48,894 nt of DNA from Rikenella microfusus (GTDB lineage: Bacteria > Bacteroidota > Bacteroidia > Bacteroidales > VadinHA17). Positions 31,805-39,324 of the stretch are shown here, in pieces. Within the stretch, counting starts at the first letter, position 1; each line of letters opens with the position of its first letter. The position numbers were made by a program, and so were the translations under genes. The notes beneath the pieces are model-generated. The model saw nothing but the letters and a program-made list of their open reading frames with translations, did no database searches and was not told the DNA's origin. The stretch spans positions 194,795 to 243,688 of the forward strand of contig DYKN01000001.1 of NCBI GenBank assembly GCA_020722575.1, in the 5' to 3' direction.

Positions 31805-31812
31805 CAAAAATA
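31805..31812 (-). promoter_or_regulatory. -7 element (TATTTTTG) of dnaE
   Basis: On the minus strand TATTTTTG fits TAnnTTTG exactly and ends 35 bases before the dnaE ATG. No clear -33 element. Confidence 0.5.
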
Positions 31813-31945
31813 GTTAAAAAAAGAGCTTATAAATGGATTAGAAATTTCGGTATTAAATTATTTTATTACTTTACATATTTGATTCTGATAAAATAAAAGA
31901 CACGGTAAGCAGGTTATTATTTAATAGTTAGGCAATTAGAATATT

Positions 31946-34900
31946 ATGATAAAGTTGTGGTTTATAGTTGTTTTCCTTTTTACTGCCGGTTTTATCCTGA
32001 AGTCACAGGAGAAAAATGTTTCAGGCAGGGTAACATCTGCCTATGGCAGTAAGCCACTTACAGGTGCAGTGGTGAAGGTTAAAGGCACCGATAATTTCGT
32101 TTTAACCGATGAAAATGGCAGATATCAGATTGATGCAAAGGAAGGGGATATACTTATTTTTAATTATTCCGGCAAGAGAAGTGTGGAACTTATTGTCGGG
32201 ACATCCGGGCTTATTGATGCTGAGCTTTGTGATGATTATGCAGAACTTGAGAATTTGATATCCAATGGTTATCAAGAAGTTATGAAAAAGAGGTCAACCG
32301 GCTCCATATCAAAAATTGAATTCAGTAATCTCAGGCTTGTCCCTTTATCATCGTTTGAACTGGCACTTCAGGGTAAGGTACCGGGTGTTTTTATCGAAGC
32401 AATTAACGGGAAGTCTGCAGCAGATTCAAGGATAAGGATAAGAGGGATTTCCACCATAAACGCTGGCAGTGAGCCTCTGGTAATAGTTGACGGTATTCCT
32501 CTTACAACTGAGACAATAGGTTTTTCAGGAGCACCTGTTAATCCGCTGGCTTCCCTGAATCTTACAGATATTGAATCTGTTACTTTAATAAGGGATGCAG
32601 CATCTGCAGCAATATACGGAGTCAGAGGCGCCAGTGGAGTTTTACTGATTAATACTCGCAGAGGAGCGACAGGCAATACCAGATTCAATTTCACCCTGCG
32701 CACCGGCTTCAGTGACCCGTCGAGGAGAAGGGAATTTTTGAATACACAGCAGTATATCTCCTTTTTGAGAGAATCGGCTAAAAATGGGGATCTAATGTTT
32801 GATCAGTATTACGGGTATCCTGAAGGTACCGTAACCTATTGCCGTGATGAAGTTGAAAAGCGGCTGAAGGAGTTTTCAGGATGGGCTGTTGATACAAGTA
32901 CAGGTGGAAATTATCTGGGATCTAAAGTCAATACCGATTGGCAGAACCTTGCATTCCAGAGGAGTCTGTTTCATTCGGCAGATCTTGAAGCTCAGGGAGG
33001 CAGCGAAAAACTTAAATTTTTTGCGGCAGGATCTTATAGTAAGAACGATGGAATAGTTGTGGCTAACGGTATTGAGAAAATATCGGCAAGACTTAATCTC
33101 GATAATAAGATAAACCGATTTGCTGATTTTGGTCTTTCGCTGAGCCTTAACCGTTTCTCTGTAAGACAGGTTTCATGGGATAACGACTTTTCATCTCCTC
33201 TTCAGCTTGTTGCAATGGCTCCGGTTACTCCTCCACGGGAGGAGGACGGAACTTTATATAATGTGCCTGTTACAACATATTACAATTCTCTGATTGATGT
33301 CGAGGATGCCACAAAAAAAGTTGCCGGATACCGTATACTTGCAGGAACATTCCTAAGCCTGAAACTCTTTGAAAACCTTGAATGGAAAAACCAGTTCGGT
33401 TTTGATTTTTATACAATGAAAGAGGATGCCAGATATGGCGAAAGAACAATGGAAGGTTACGGAATATTTGGACTTGGGTTTGTTACTCATGGCCAGAATC
33501 AGAACCTGTCAGGGCGCTCATATGTCAGTTATGGTAAAACCTTTAATAGTTTAAATCTTAATATTCTTTCGGGGGGAGAGTTTCAATACACCACGGTTGA
33601 AACCATTTATACCGAGGGACAGCAATATCCTTCAGATGCCCTGCGGACAGTGTCGGGAGCAAACCTGATCTCAGGAGGATCATCAACCCTTTCTAAATAC
33701 AGCTTTGTCTCAGCATTTGCAGCACTGAATGCTGAATATAATGACAGATATCTGTTATCGTTCTCATATAGAGCCGATGGTTCATCGAGGTTTGGAAAGA
33801 ACAACAGGTTTGGCTTTTTCCCTGGAATAACCCTTGGATGGATTGTTTCGGAAGAAGATTTTTTTAAAGAAATCCCTTACATCAGTTTTATGAAATTGAG
33901 GGTAGGATACGGTGTTACAGGCAACTCAGCAATAGGTAATTACTGGCATCAGGGTTTATATGGAACAGGAACTTATGATAATCAGCCCGGACTCGTTTCT
34001 GCTCAGGTGGCCAATCCTTCACTTAAATGGGAAACTGTGAAAGAATTTAACCTGGGACTGGAGTTTGGTTTACTGAAAGATCGTATATCAGGAGGTATCG
34101 AATTTTATAAGAGGGAAGCCTCCGGCCTTCTTCTGGAGGTAAAAGTACCGGCCATCACGGGCTTTTTGTCTCAGATACAGAACAGAGGTGCAATTACTAA
34201 CAGAGGAGTAGAAATAGAATTAAACACTGTAAATATGGCTGGAAAGCTGGAATGGAGAACAGGATTCACTTTTTCTATTAACAGGAACAGAGTTACGAAT
34301 CTTGGCGATGAGGAGATTCTTGATTACGGAGGGACACGGTTCATGAATGTTGCAAAGAAAGGTTATCCACTGGGTGCGTTTTATGGAGCTGAATATGCCG
34401 GAGTTGATTATAACAATGGAGATGCATTATGGTACGTTAACCAGCATGACCCTTCAGGAAATATTATCAATCCCGAAAGAACGACAAATATTTTTGAGCA
34501 AGCAGAGTTTGTTATACTGGGTAATCCCAATCCTGATTTGATCGGTTCCTTAACAAATATTCTCAGATACAGGGGTATTGAACTAACCTTTGTTTTCCAG
34601 GGAGTAGCTGGTAACAAAATACACCTTGCCGGCGACACATATATGGCTTCGAACGGCGTATGGTTCGACAATCAATTAAAATCACAACTTAAAAGCTGGA
34701 AGAAGCCTGGAGACGTAACTTATGTACCTCAGGCCCGTCTTTTCTGGCATAATGGCGACCAGAGTAGAAGTAGCCGGTATCTGGCAGATGGTTCTTACAT
34801 AAAATTGCGTGATTTAATGTTAAAATACAGTATCCCTTCAAATTTACTCAGCAAATTAAAGCTTGGAAGTTTGCAGATATTTCTGGTAGGTAGAAATCTT

Positions 34901-35038
34901 TTAACATTGACAGAATATGAAGGATGGGATCCGGAAGTATCGGCAGATTTTATGGCGGGCAATCTATATTCAGGAATTGATTTTTATTCGGTTCCTCAGC
35001 CCAGAACAATAATATTTGGATTGACAATGGAATTTTGA
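31946..35038 (+). CDS. SusC/RagA-type TonB-dependent outer-membrane transporter
   Basis: 1030 residues. A signal peptide (MIKLWFIVVFLFTAGFIL) is followed by a carboxypeptidase-D regulatory-like domain (~24-95, VSGRVTSAYGSKPLTGAVVKV), the plug (~110-240, with ALQGKVPGVFIEA, RIRIRGISTI, PLVIVDGIPL, TLIRDAASAAIYGVRGASGV) and a 22-strand-type barrel to the C-terminal Phe (IIFGLTMEF). There is no STN domain, so it does not itself signal to an anti-sigma factor. With the SusD protein encoded 28 bases downstream it forms a lidded importer for a glycan, peptide or other oligomer. No glycosidase, protease or regulator sits beside the pair, so the substrate cannot be inferred. Confidence 0.95.
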   Translation: MIKLWFIVVFLFTAGFILKSQEKNVSGRVTSAYGSKPLTGAVVKVKGTDNFVLTDENGRYQIDAKEGDILIFNYSGKRSVELIVGTSGLIDAELCDDYAELENLISNGYQEVMKKRSTGSISKIEFSNLRLVPLSSFELALQGKVPGVFIEAINGKSAADSRIRIRGISTINAGSEPLVIVDGIPLTTETIGFSGAPVNPLASLNLTDIESVTLIRDAASAAIYGVRGASGVLLINTRRGATGNTRFNFTLRTGFSDPSRRREFLNTQQYISFLRESAKNGDLMFDQYYGYPEGTVTYCRDEVEKRLKEFSGWAVDTSTGGNYLGSKVNTDWQNLAFQRSLFHSADLEAQGGSEKLKFFAAGSYSKNDGIVVANGIEKISARLNLDNKINRFADFGLSLSLNRFSVRQVSWDNDFSSPLQLVAMAPVTPPREEDGTLYNVPVTTYYNSLIDVEDATKKVAGYRILAGTFLSLKLFENLEWKNQFGFDFYTMKEDARYGERTMEGYGIFGLGFVTHGQNQNLSGRSYVSYGKTFNSLNLNILSGGEFQYTTVETIYTEGQQYPSDALRTVSGANLISGGSSTLSKYSFVSAFAALNAEYNDRYLLSFSYRADGSSRFGKNNRFGFFPGITLGWIVSEEDFFKEIPYISFMKLRVGYGVTGNSAIGNYWHQGLYGTGTYDNQPGLVSAQVANPSLKWETVKEFNLGLEFGLLKDRISGGIEFYKREASGLLLEVKVPAITGFLSQIQNRGAITNRGVEIELNTVNMAGKLEWRTGFTFSINRNRVTNLGDEEILDYGGTRFMNVAKKGYPLGAFYGAEYAGVDYNNGDALWYVNQHDPSGNIINPERTTNIFEQAEFVILGNPNPDLIGSLTNILRYRGIELTFVFQGVAGNKIHLAGDTYMASNGVWFDNQLKSQLKSWKKPGDVTYVPQARLFWHNGDQSRSSRYLADGSYIKLRDLMLKYSIPSNLLSKLKLGSLQIFLVGRNLLTLTEYEGWDPEVSADFMAGNLYSGIDFYSVPQPRTIIFGLTMEF

Positions 35039-35066
35039 TATTTAAAATATTAATAATAAGAGATAT

Positions 35067-36419
35067 ATGAAAGGAAATATTTTTCTTTCAATAATGTTAA
35101 TAATTACAGTTTTTTTTGCAGGTTGTGAAAGTTTCATTGATATTCAGCCTTTGCAGAGTGTAAGTGAAGAGACAGCTCTTTCAACTGATGCCAATGTAAA
35201 GAGTCTTCTTCAGGGAGCATATTCGCTTTTCAACAATCCGGAGGTATATGGTGGGGGGATATTAAGTAACGCCGAACTTCTCGGAGGTGACGGAGAAATT
35301 GATTTGCTTAACAAAGAACCAAATTATGAACCATACCAGATTTTCTCGAAAAACATACCAGCTTCAAGTTCAGTAATACTGTCGCAGTGGGTTGGCAGTT
35401 ACAGGATTATCAATGCTGTAAATAATGTACTTGAAGCAATAAATGTTGTGAAGGAATCTGACCGTGGGTGGGTGAAAGGTGAAGCGCTTTTTTTAAGAGC
35501 ATTGACTTATTTTGATCTTGTAAGGTTTTTTGCTTTGCCATATGAAGCAGGTCAGATGAATAATCAGCCTGGAGTACCGCTGGTTCTGAAACCGGTAAGG
35601 CTTATTAACCAGGAAGTTTTTCAGGGGCGGGCAACAGTTGAGACTGTATATAACCAGATAATAACAGACCTGTCAGATGCTGCCGGGATATTACCCGATT
35701 ATAACGGAATTTATCCGGGCCAAATAACTGCAATTGCACTGCTGGCAAGGGTCTATCTGCAGATGGGAGAATTTGAAGGTGCGCGTCAGGCTGCAGATTA
35801 CGTTATATCATCAGGATTATACAGGCTTGAAACAGATTACCAGAATATTTTTAACAGGCTTACACCGGGAAGTGAGGATATTTTCGCCGTGAAAATAAAT
35901 TATCCTGAAGAGTACAATGCCCTTGCAATGACATTCTCCTCATCAGATTATGGTTTCTTCGGCTTTACTGAGATTCTTGAAGGACATCTGAAACATTATT
36001 CTCCAGGTGATAAAAGGTTAGATCTGTTTTATAGCGGTGATGGTGTAATACGTTGTGGAAAATGGAAATATGCTGACGGCTGTGTGAATCTTTTGCGACT
36101 GGCTGAGATGTATCTTATAAGGGCAGAATGTAACATCAGGCTTGGAGTTCCATATGTTGGCGCTGATCCGGCTGACGATTTTAATGTCATTCACATGCGT
36201 GCAGGCTTTCCTCCGGTAAGTGTGGTAACGCTTGATGAAATTCTTCTTGAGCGCAGGCTTGAACTGGCTTTTGAAGGAAACAGGATTCATGACCTCAGGC
36301 GGCTCAGGGAATATGCAGGAACATTCCCTTACAATAGTCCCCGGCTTGTTTTTCCAATACCTGCAAGAGAGTTAGAAGTAAATCCCGGTTTGACAGGACA
36401 GCAAAATCCCGGGTACTGA
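35067..36419 (+). CDS. SusD/RagB-type surface lipoprotein
   Basis: 450 residues. Signal peptide with lipobox VFFAGC (Cys20) places it on the outer membrane as the lid of the SusC transporter. The N-terminal conserved part has SFIDIQPLQSVSEETA and ANVKSLLQGAYSLFNN, the TPR-like region includes RGWVKGEALFLRALTYFDLVRFFALPY, and the C-terminus has LLRLAEMYLIRAECNIRLG, LLERRLELAFEGNRIHDLRR and PIPARELEVNPGLTGQQNPGY. Slightly short for the family, which often has 480-600 residues, suggesting smaller insertion loops. Co-transcribed with the SusC gene. Confidence 0.95.
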   Translation: MKGNIFLSIMLIITVFFAGCESFIDIQPLQSVSEETALSTDANVKSLLQGAYSLFNNPEVYGGGILSNAELLGGDGEIDLLNKEPNYEPYQIFSKNIPASSSVILSQWVGSYRIINAVNNVLEAINVVKESDRGWVKGEALFLRALTYFDLVRFFALPYEAGQMNNQPGVPLVLKPVRLINQEVFQGRATVETVYNQIITDLSDAAGILPDYNGIYPGQITAIALLARVYLQMGEFEGARQAADYVISSGLYRLETDYQNIFNRLTPGSEDIFAVKINYPEEYNALAMTFSSSDYGFFGFTEILEGHLKHYSPGDKRLDLFYSGDGVIRCGKWKYADGCVNLLRLAEMYLIRAECNIRLGVPYVGADPADDFNVIHMRAGFPPVSVVTLDEILLERRLELAFEGNRIHDLRRLREYAGTFPYNSPRLVFPIPARELEVNPGLTGQQNPGY

Positions 36420-36488
36420 TAATAGGTATCAAAGCAACTTTATAATTAGTTAATTAAAACAATCTATTTTTTGTTAATAAAATTTATT

Positions 36489-36496
36489 TACCTTTG
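36489..36496 (+). promoter_or_regulatory. -7 element (TACCTTTG) of rpsP-rimM
   Basis: TACCTTTG is an exact TAnnTTTG match, 45 bases before the rpsP ATG. A TTTG occurs at 36470-36473, though its 15-base gap is shorter than the usual -33/-7 spacing. Confidence 0.7.
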
Positions 36497-36541
36497 CACC
36501 CACAAATTAAAAAAGTAGGTTAATTAACTAAGCGTAAATTA

Positions 36542-37096
36542 ATGGCAGTAAGAATCAGATTAGCTAGGAAAGGCCGCAGGAAGCTGGCCTATTACCACAT
36601 TGTGGTAGCAGATAGCAGGGCGCCACGGGATGGCAGGTATATTGAAAGACTTGGGATTTATAATCCCCGTACTGATCCGGCTACTATTGAAATTAATTTT
36701 GATAAAGCGCTGGATTGGCTGCAAAAAGGCGCACAACCTACTGAAACATGCAGGGCTATCTTGTCTTATAAGGGGGTTCTCTTGAAAAAGCATCTTCTGG
36801 AGGGAGTTAAAAAAGGAGCATTTGATGAAGCTGAGGCTGATAGGCGCTTCAATGAATGGCTTAAGGAAAAGGAAGCAAAGATTGAAGCAAAGAAACAGAG
36901 GCTTGAGAAAAGTGCAGAAGAAGAGATGAAGAAAAAAATCGAGGAGGAAAAGAAAATTAACGAGAAGCGTGCTGCTGAACTCGCCAGGAAAAATGCTGAG
37001 AAGGCTGCAAAGGCAGCTGCCGAAGCCGAATCAACTACTGACATGGATAGTCAGAAAGAGGAAGAAACAGCTACCAATCAGGAAGAGACAGCTTAA
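36542..37096 (+). CDS. rpsP: 30S ribosomal protein S16 with long charged C-terminal tail
   Basis: 184 residues. The S16 core is the first ~85 residues ([57 protein letters not shown]). Bacterial S16 normally ends near 80-90; here a further ~100 residues form a Lys/Glu/Ala-rich predicted coiled coil ([20 protein letters not shown] and following) and an acidic Thr/Glu end. Tails of this sort are common in Bacteroidota S16; their job is not known. Leads the rpsP-rimM pair, with a strong promoter element upstream. Confidence 0.96.
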   Translation: MAVRIRLARKGRRKLAYYHIVVADSRAPRDGRYIERLGIYNPRTDPATIEINFDKALDWLQKGAQPTETCRAILSYKGVLLKKHLLEGVKKGAFDEAEADRRFNEWLKEKEAKIEAKKQRLEKSAEEEMKKKIEEEKKINEKRAAELARKNAEKAAKAAAEAESTTDMDSQKEEETATNQEETA

Positions 37097-37154
37097 TAAT
37101 ATCTAAGGATCTTATTAAGGGAGTTTTCTCCGCTCACCTTAATTCTGATTTATC

Positions 37155-37673
37155 ATGGAGAAAACAATCTTGCTTGGCAGGATTATTAAACTTCACGGTT
37201 TTGAGGGTGAGGTTACCGTCGGCACAGAAAATCCTGTTTCAGATAAACTTAAGGGATTGAAAGTTGTTTCCCTTGAAATTGAAGGGAAACAGGTTCCTTT
37301 TTTTCTTGAATCACTTAAAATTACCGGGGATAAAACATTGATAATGAAATTTGAGGGTTTTAATAAGTCTTCAGATATCGAAGAATTAAGAAATTGCAGG
37401 GTTTTTGCTTCTGCTTCATGGCTAAAACCTCGTAAAAAACCATTTGAACCTGAAGACCTGAAAGGTTTTAAAATAGTTTCATTAAAAAAGGATTTTTCAG
37501 GAACAGTTGTTGAAGTTTTTGGCAACAATGAAAATATTCTGCTTAAACTTAGAGAAGTAGATCAGACGGAATACCTTGTGCCTTTTCATGAAGATTTAAT
37601 CATATCAGCAGACCTTGAAAAGAAAGTTATTATAATGGATTTTCCTGAAGGTCTGGCAGATATTAACATATAA
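37155..37673 (+). CDS. rimM: 16S rRNA processing protein RimM
   Basis: 172 residues, a late 30S maturation factor that binds S19. The N-terminal RimM barrel begins ILLGRIIKLHGFEGEVTV; the C-terminal PRC barrel has LKGFKIVSLKKDFSGTVVEV and ILLKLREVDQTEYLVPFHED, ending with IIMDFPEGLADI. It follows rpsP by 58 bases, the usual order in bacteria, although trmD and rplS are not next to it here. The 3' neighbour tsaC is convergent. Confidence 0.95.
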   Translation: MEKTILLGRIIKLHGFEGEVTVGTENPVSDKLKGLKVVSLEIEGKQVPFFLESLKITGDKTLIMKFEGFNKSSDIEELRNCRVFASASWLKPRKKPFEPEDLKGFKIVSLKKDFSGTVVEVFGNNENILLKLREVDQTEYLVPFHEDLIISADLEKKVIIMDFPEGLADINI

Positions 37674-37695
37674 CAAATAATTTACATATTATTAT

Positions 37696-38259
37696 TTACA
37701 TTCTCAGGATCTTGATTATTCCGTTCATTTCAACCCGAATTACCGGAGAAGGTTTACCTTGCCGCTTTTCATTTCTTCTGATTGTTACCACATAATCTGC
37801 AGCATTTCTGATGGTTTCAGGTATTTCAGCAAAATTTCCAGGAGGTGGTTGTCCACTCTCATTGGCGGAGGTTGAAACAAGAGGCCGGCCAAGTTTTTCA
37901 ATAAGGACTTTGCAGAAGCTATCGGCAGTCAATCTTATTCCTACACTTCCATCATTTGCGCATATTCCTTCAGCAAGATTACGGCCCGATGGATAAACTA
38001 TTGTAAGAGGTTTATCAGCAACATTAAGTATTTCAAGTGCAGCGGAAGGTATATCGTCAACATATTTTGCCAGCATATCAATACTGTTAACCAGTATTAT
38101 CAGACTTTTACTGTCGTGCCTCTTTTTAATTGAGAATATCTTCCCCACGGCAGATGCGTTTGTTGCATCGCATCCGAGACCCCATATCGTATCAGTTGGA
38201 TAGAGAATCACCCCTCCTTTAAGCAGAACATCAAGAGACTTTTCAATATTGCTTTTCAT
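37696..38259 (-). CDS. tsaC: threonylcarbamoyl-AMP synthase (YrdC/Sua5 family)
   Basis: 187 residues. It makes threonylcarbamoyl-AMP from Thr, bicarbonate and ATP for the t6A37 modification of ANN-decoding tRNAs. The signature GGVILYPTDTIWGLGCDATN with the KRRH-like IKKRHDSKSLIILV follows the family, and LVSTSANESGQPPP carries the second substrate-binding block. It is the single-domain (YrdC) type without the Sua5 extension. The start overlaps the end of the upstream GT2 gene by 17 bases, so translation is likely coupled. Confidence 0.94.
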   Translation of the reverse strand: MKSNIEKSLDVLLKGGVILYPTDTIWGLGCDATNASAVGKIFSIKKRHDSKSLIILVNSIDMLAKYVDDIPSAALEILNVADKPLTIVYPSGRNLAEGICANDGSVGIRLTADSFCKVLIEKLGRPLVSTSANESGQPPPGNFAEIPETIRNAADYVVTIRRNEKRQGKPSPVIRVEMNGIIKILRM

Positions 38260-39031
38260 TAGCTTTTTCTTTCAACTTTGCCATGTTCATCAGTCTTTTG
38301 ATTTTGGCATATTTAAGAAAACTTCCGTAGGCTGATATGGAACAGCTCATATATCCAAGGTAGCCATCAAGAAAACCCATGTTAAGAAAATATGACCTGA
38401 AAAAATTCCACCACATGTGGAGCAAACATGAGACAATGCTGGCTTTCTTGCCGGCTTTAAAATATTCTTCAGCAGCAATTGTGGTAAACTTATTTATTTT
38501 ATCAATATGTTCTTCGATTGATTTGTAATTCCAGTGATAAAGATTGCCTCTGAGCCACCGGATTTTGCTTCCTTTTTCAAGTCTGAAATTGTCGTGAGGA
38601 TTCGGTCCAACCCATCTGCCTTTTGTTCTGTCAAACAATCTTAACTGGTGATCGGGATAAAGCCTTGAATGTTTAATCCATCTCCCGCAGTAATTATTCA
38701 GACGGTTAAAATAATACCCATCTGCCTGAAAATCTTCTTTCACCCTCAGTATTGATTCCTTGAGTTCATCACTGAGTGCTTCATCGGCATCAAGGGAAAG
38801 AACAATATTAAATGAAGCAAGAGAAGTAGCATAGTTTTTTTGTTCAGCATAGCCTTCAAAGGCATGTCTGATAAATTTCACATTATGGCTTTTGCATATC
38901 TCTTCTGTTGAATCGGTTGAAAATGAGTCAACCACAATTATTTCATCAGCTACTCCTTTGAGCGATTCAAGGCAATTGCCGATATATTCTTCTTCATTAA
39001 ATGCAATTATTACTCCGGAAATTTTTATCAT
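38243..39031 (-). CDS. family 2 glycosyltransferase (KdtX/WaaE-like)
   Basis: 262 residues from ATG at 39029-39031 (MIKISGVIIAFNEEEYI); a TTG two codons upstream is less likely. GT-A fold: FNEEEYIGNCLESL, DEIIVVDSFSTDSTEEI and the DxD-like LSLDADEALS. The blocks EQKNYATSLA, DGYYFNRLNNYCGRWIKH and DHQLRLFDRTKGRWVG are typical of the WaaE/KdtX-type lipopolysaccharide core beta-1,4-glucosyltransferases, so lipopolysaccharide or core assembly is the best guess. A hydrophobic patch near the C-terminus (LGYMSCSISAYGSFL) may touch the membrane. It precedes and overlaps tsaC. Confidence 0.9.
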   Translation of the reverse strand: MIKISGVIIAFNEEEYIGNCLESLKGVADEIIVVDSFSTDSTEEICKSHNVKFIRHAFEGYAEQKNYATSLASFNIVLSLDADEALSDELKESILRVKEDFQADGYYFNRLNNYCGRWIKHSRLYPDHQLRLFDRTKGRWVGPNPHDNFRLEKGSKIRWLRGNLYHWNYKSIEEHIDKINKFTTIAAEEYFKAGKKASIVSCLLHMWWNFFRSYFLNMGFLDGYLGYMSCSISAYGSFLKYAKIKRLMNMAKLKEKANEKQY

Positions 39032-39175
39032 GTTCAAACTTTTTATAATCCCGCTTGCGGGAAGGTACTTTTCTGAAAACTTTAATTAATTACGAATATT
39101 GCAAAAAAAGAAAAAAAAATTGTTGAAATTTGAATCAGATTCTCATTTCGTCTCATAACCTATAGGTTCGGAAGT

Positions 39176-39183
39176 TATATTTG
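39176..39183 (+). promoter_or_regulatory. distal -7 element candidate for hppA
   Basis: TATATTTG, exact match to TAnnTTTG, 142 bases ahead of the hppA start. A second, nearer candidate lies at 39238-39266. Confidence 0.45.
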
Positions 39184-39237
39184 CAATGGAAATCCAGGTT
39201 TTAATTGATGTAACAAAGTTTATTTTTACTAAAAGTC

Positions 39238-39266
39238 TTGCAAAATAAAAAATCTGATTAGTTTTG
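39238..39266 (+). promoter_or_regulatory. proximal hppA promoter (TTG-N18-TAGTTTTG)
   Basis: TTG at 39238-39240, 18 bases, TAGTTTTG at 39259-39266: a well-spaced Bacteroidota -33/-7 pair. It would leave a leader of about 50 bases before hppA. Confidence 0.65.
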
Positions 39267-39324
39267 CACGAATTCTTGAGATACTATTCAGTGTTCAGAT
39301 TTAATAACTTTAAAATTTGATATT

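Noticed and set aside
31946..36419. Polysaccharide utilisation locus.
   Set aside because: Only the SusC/SusD pair is present; flanking genes are dnaE and rpsP, with no glycosidase, lyase, sulfatase or dedicated regulator.
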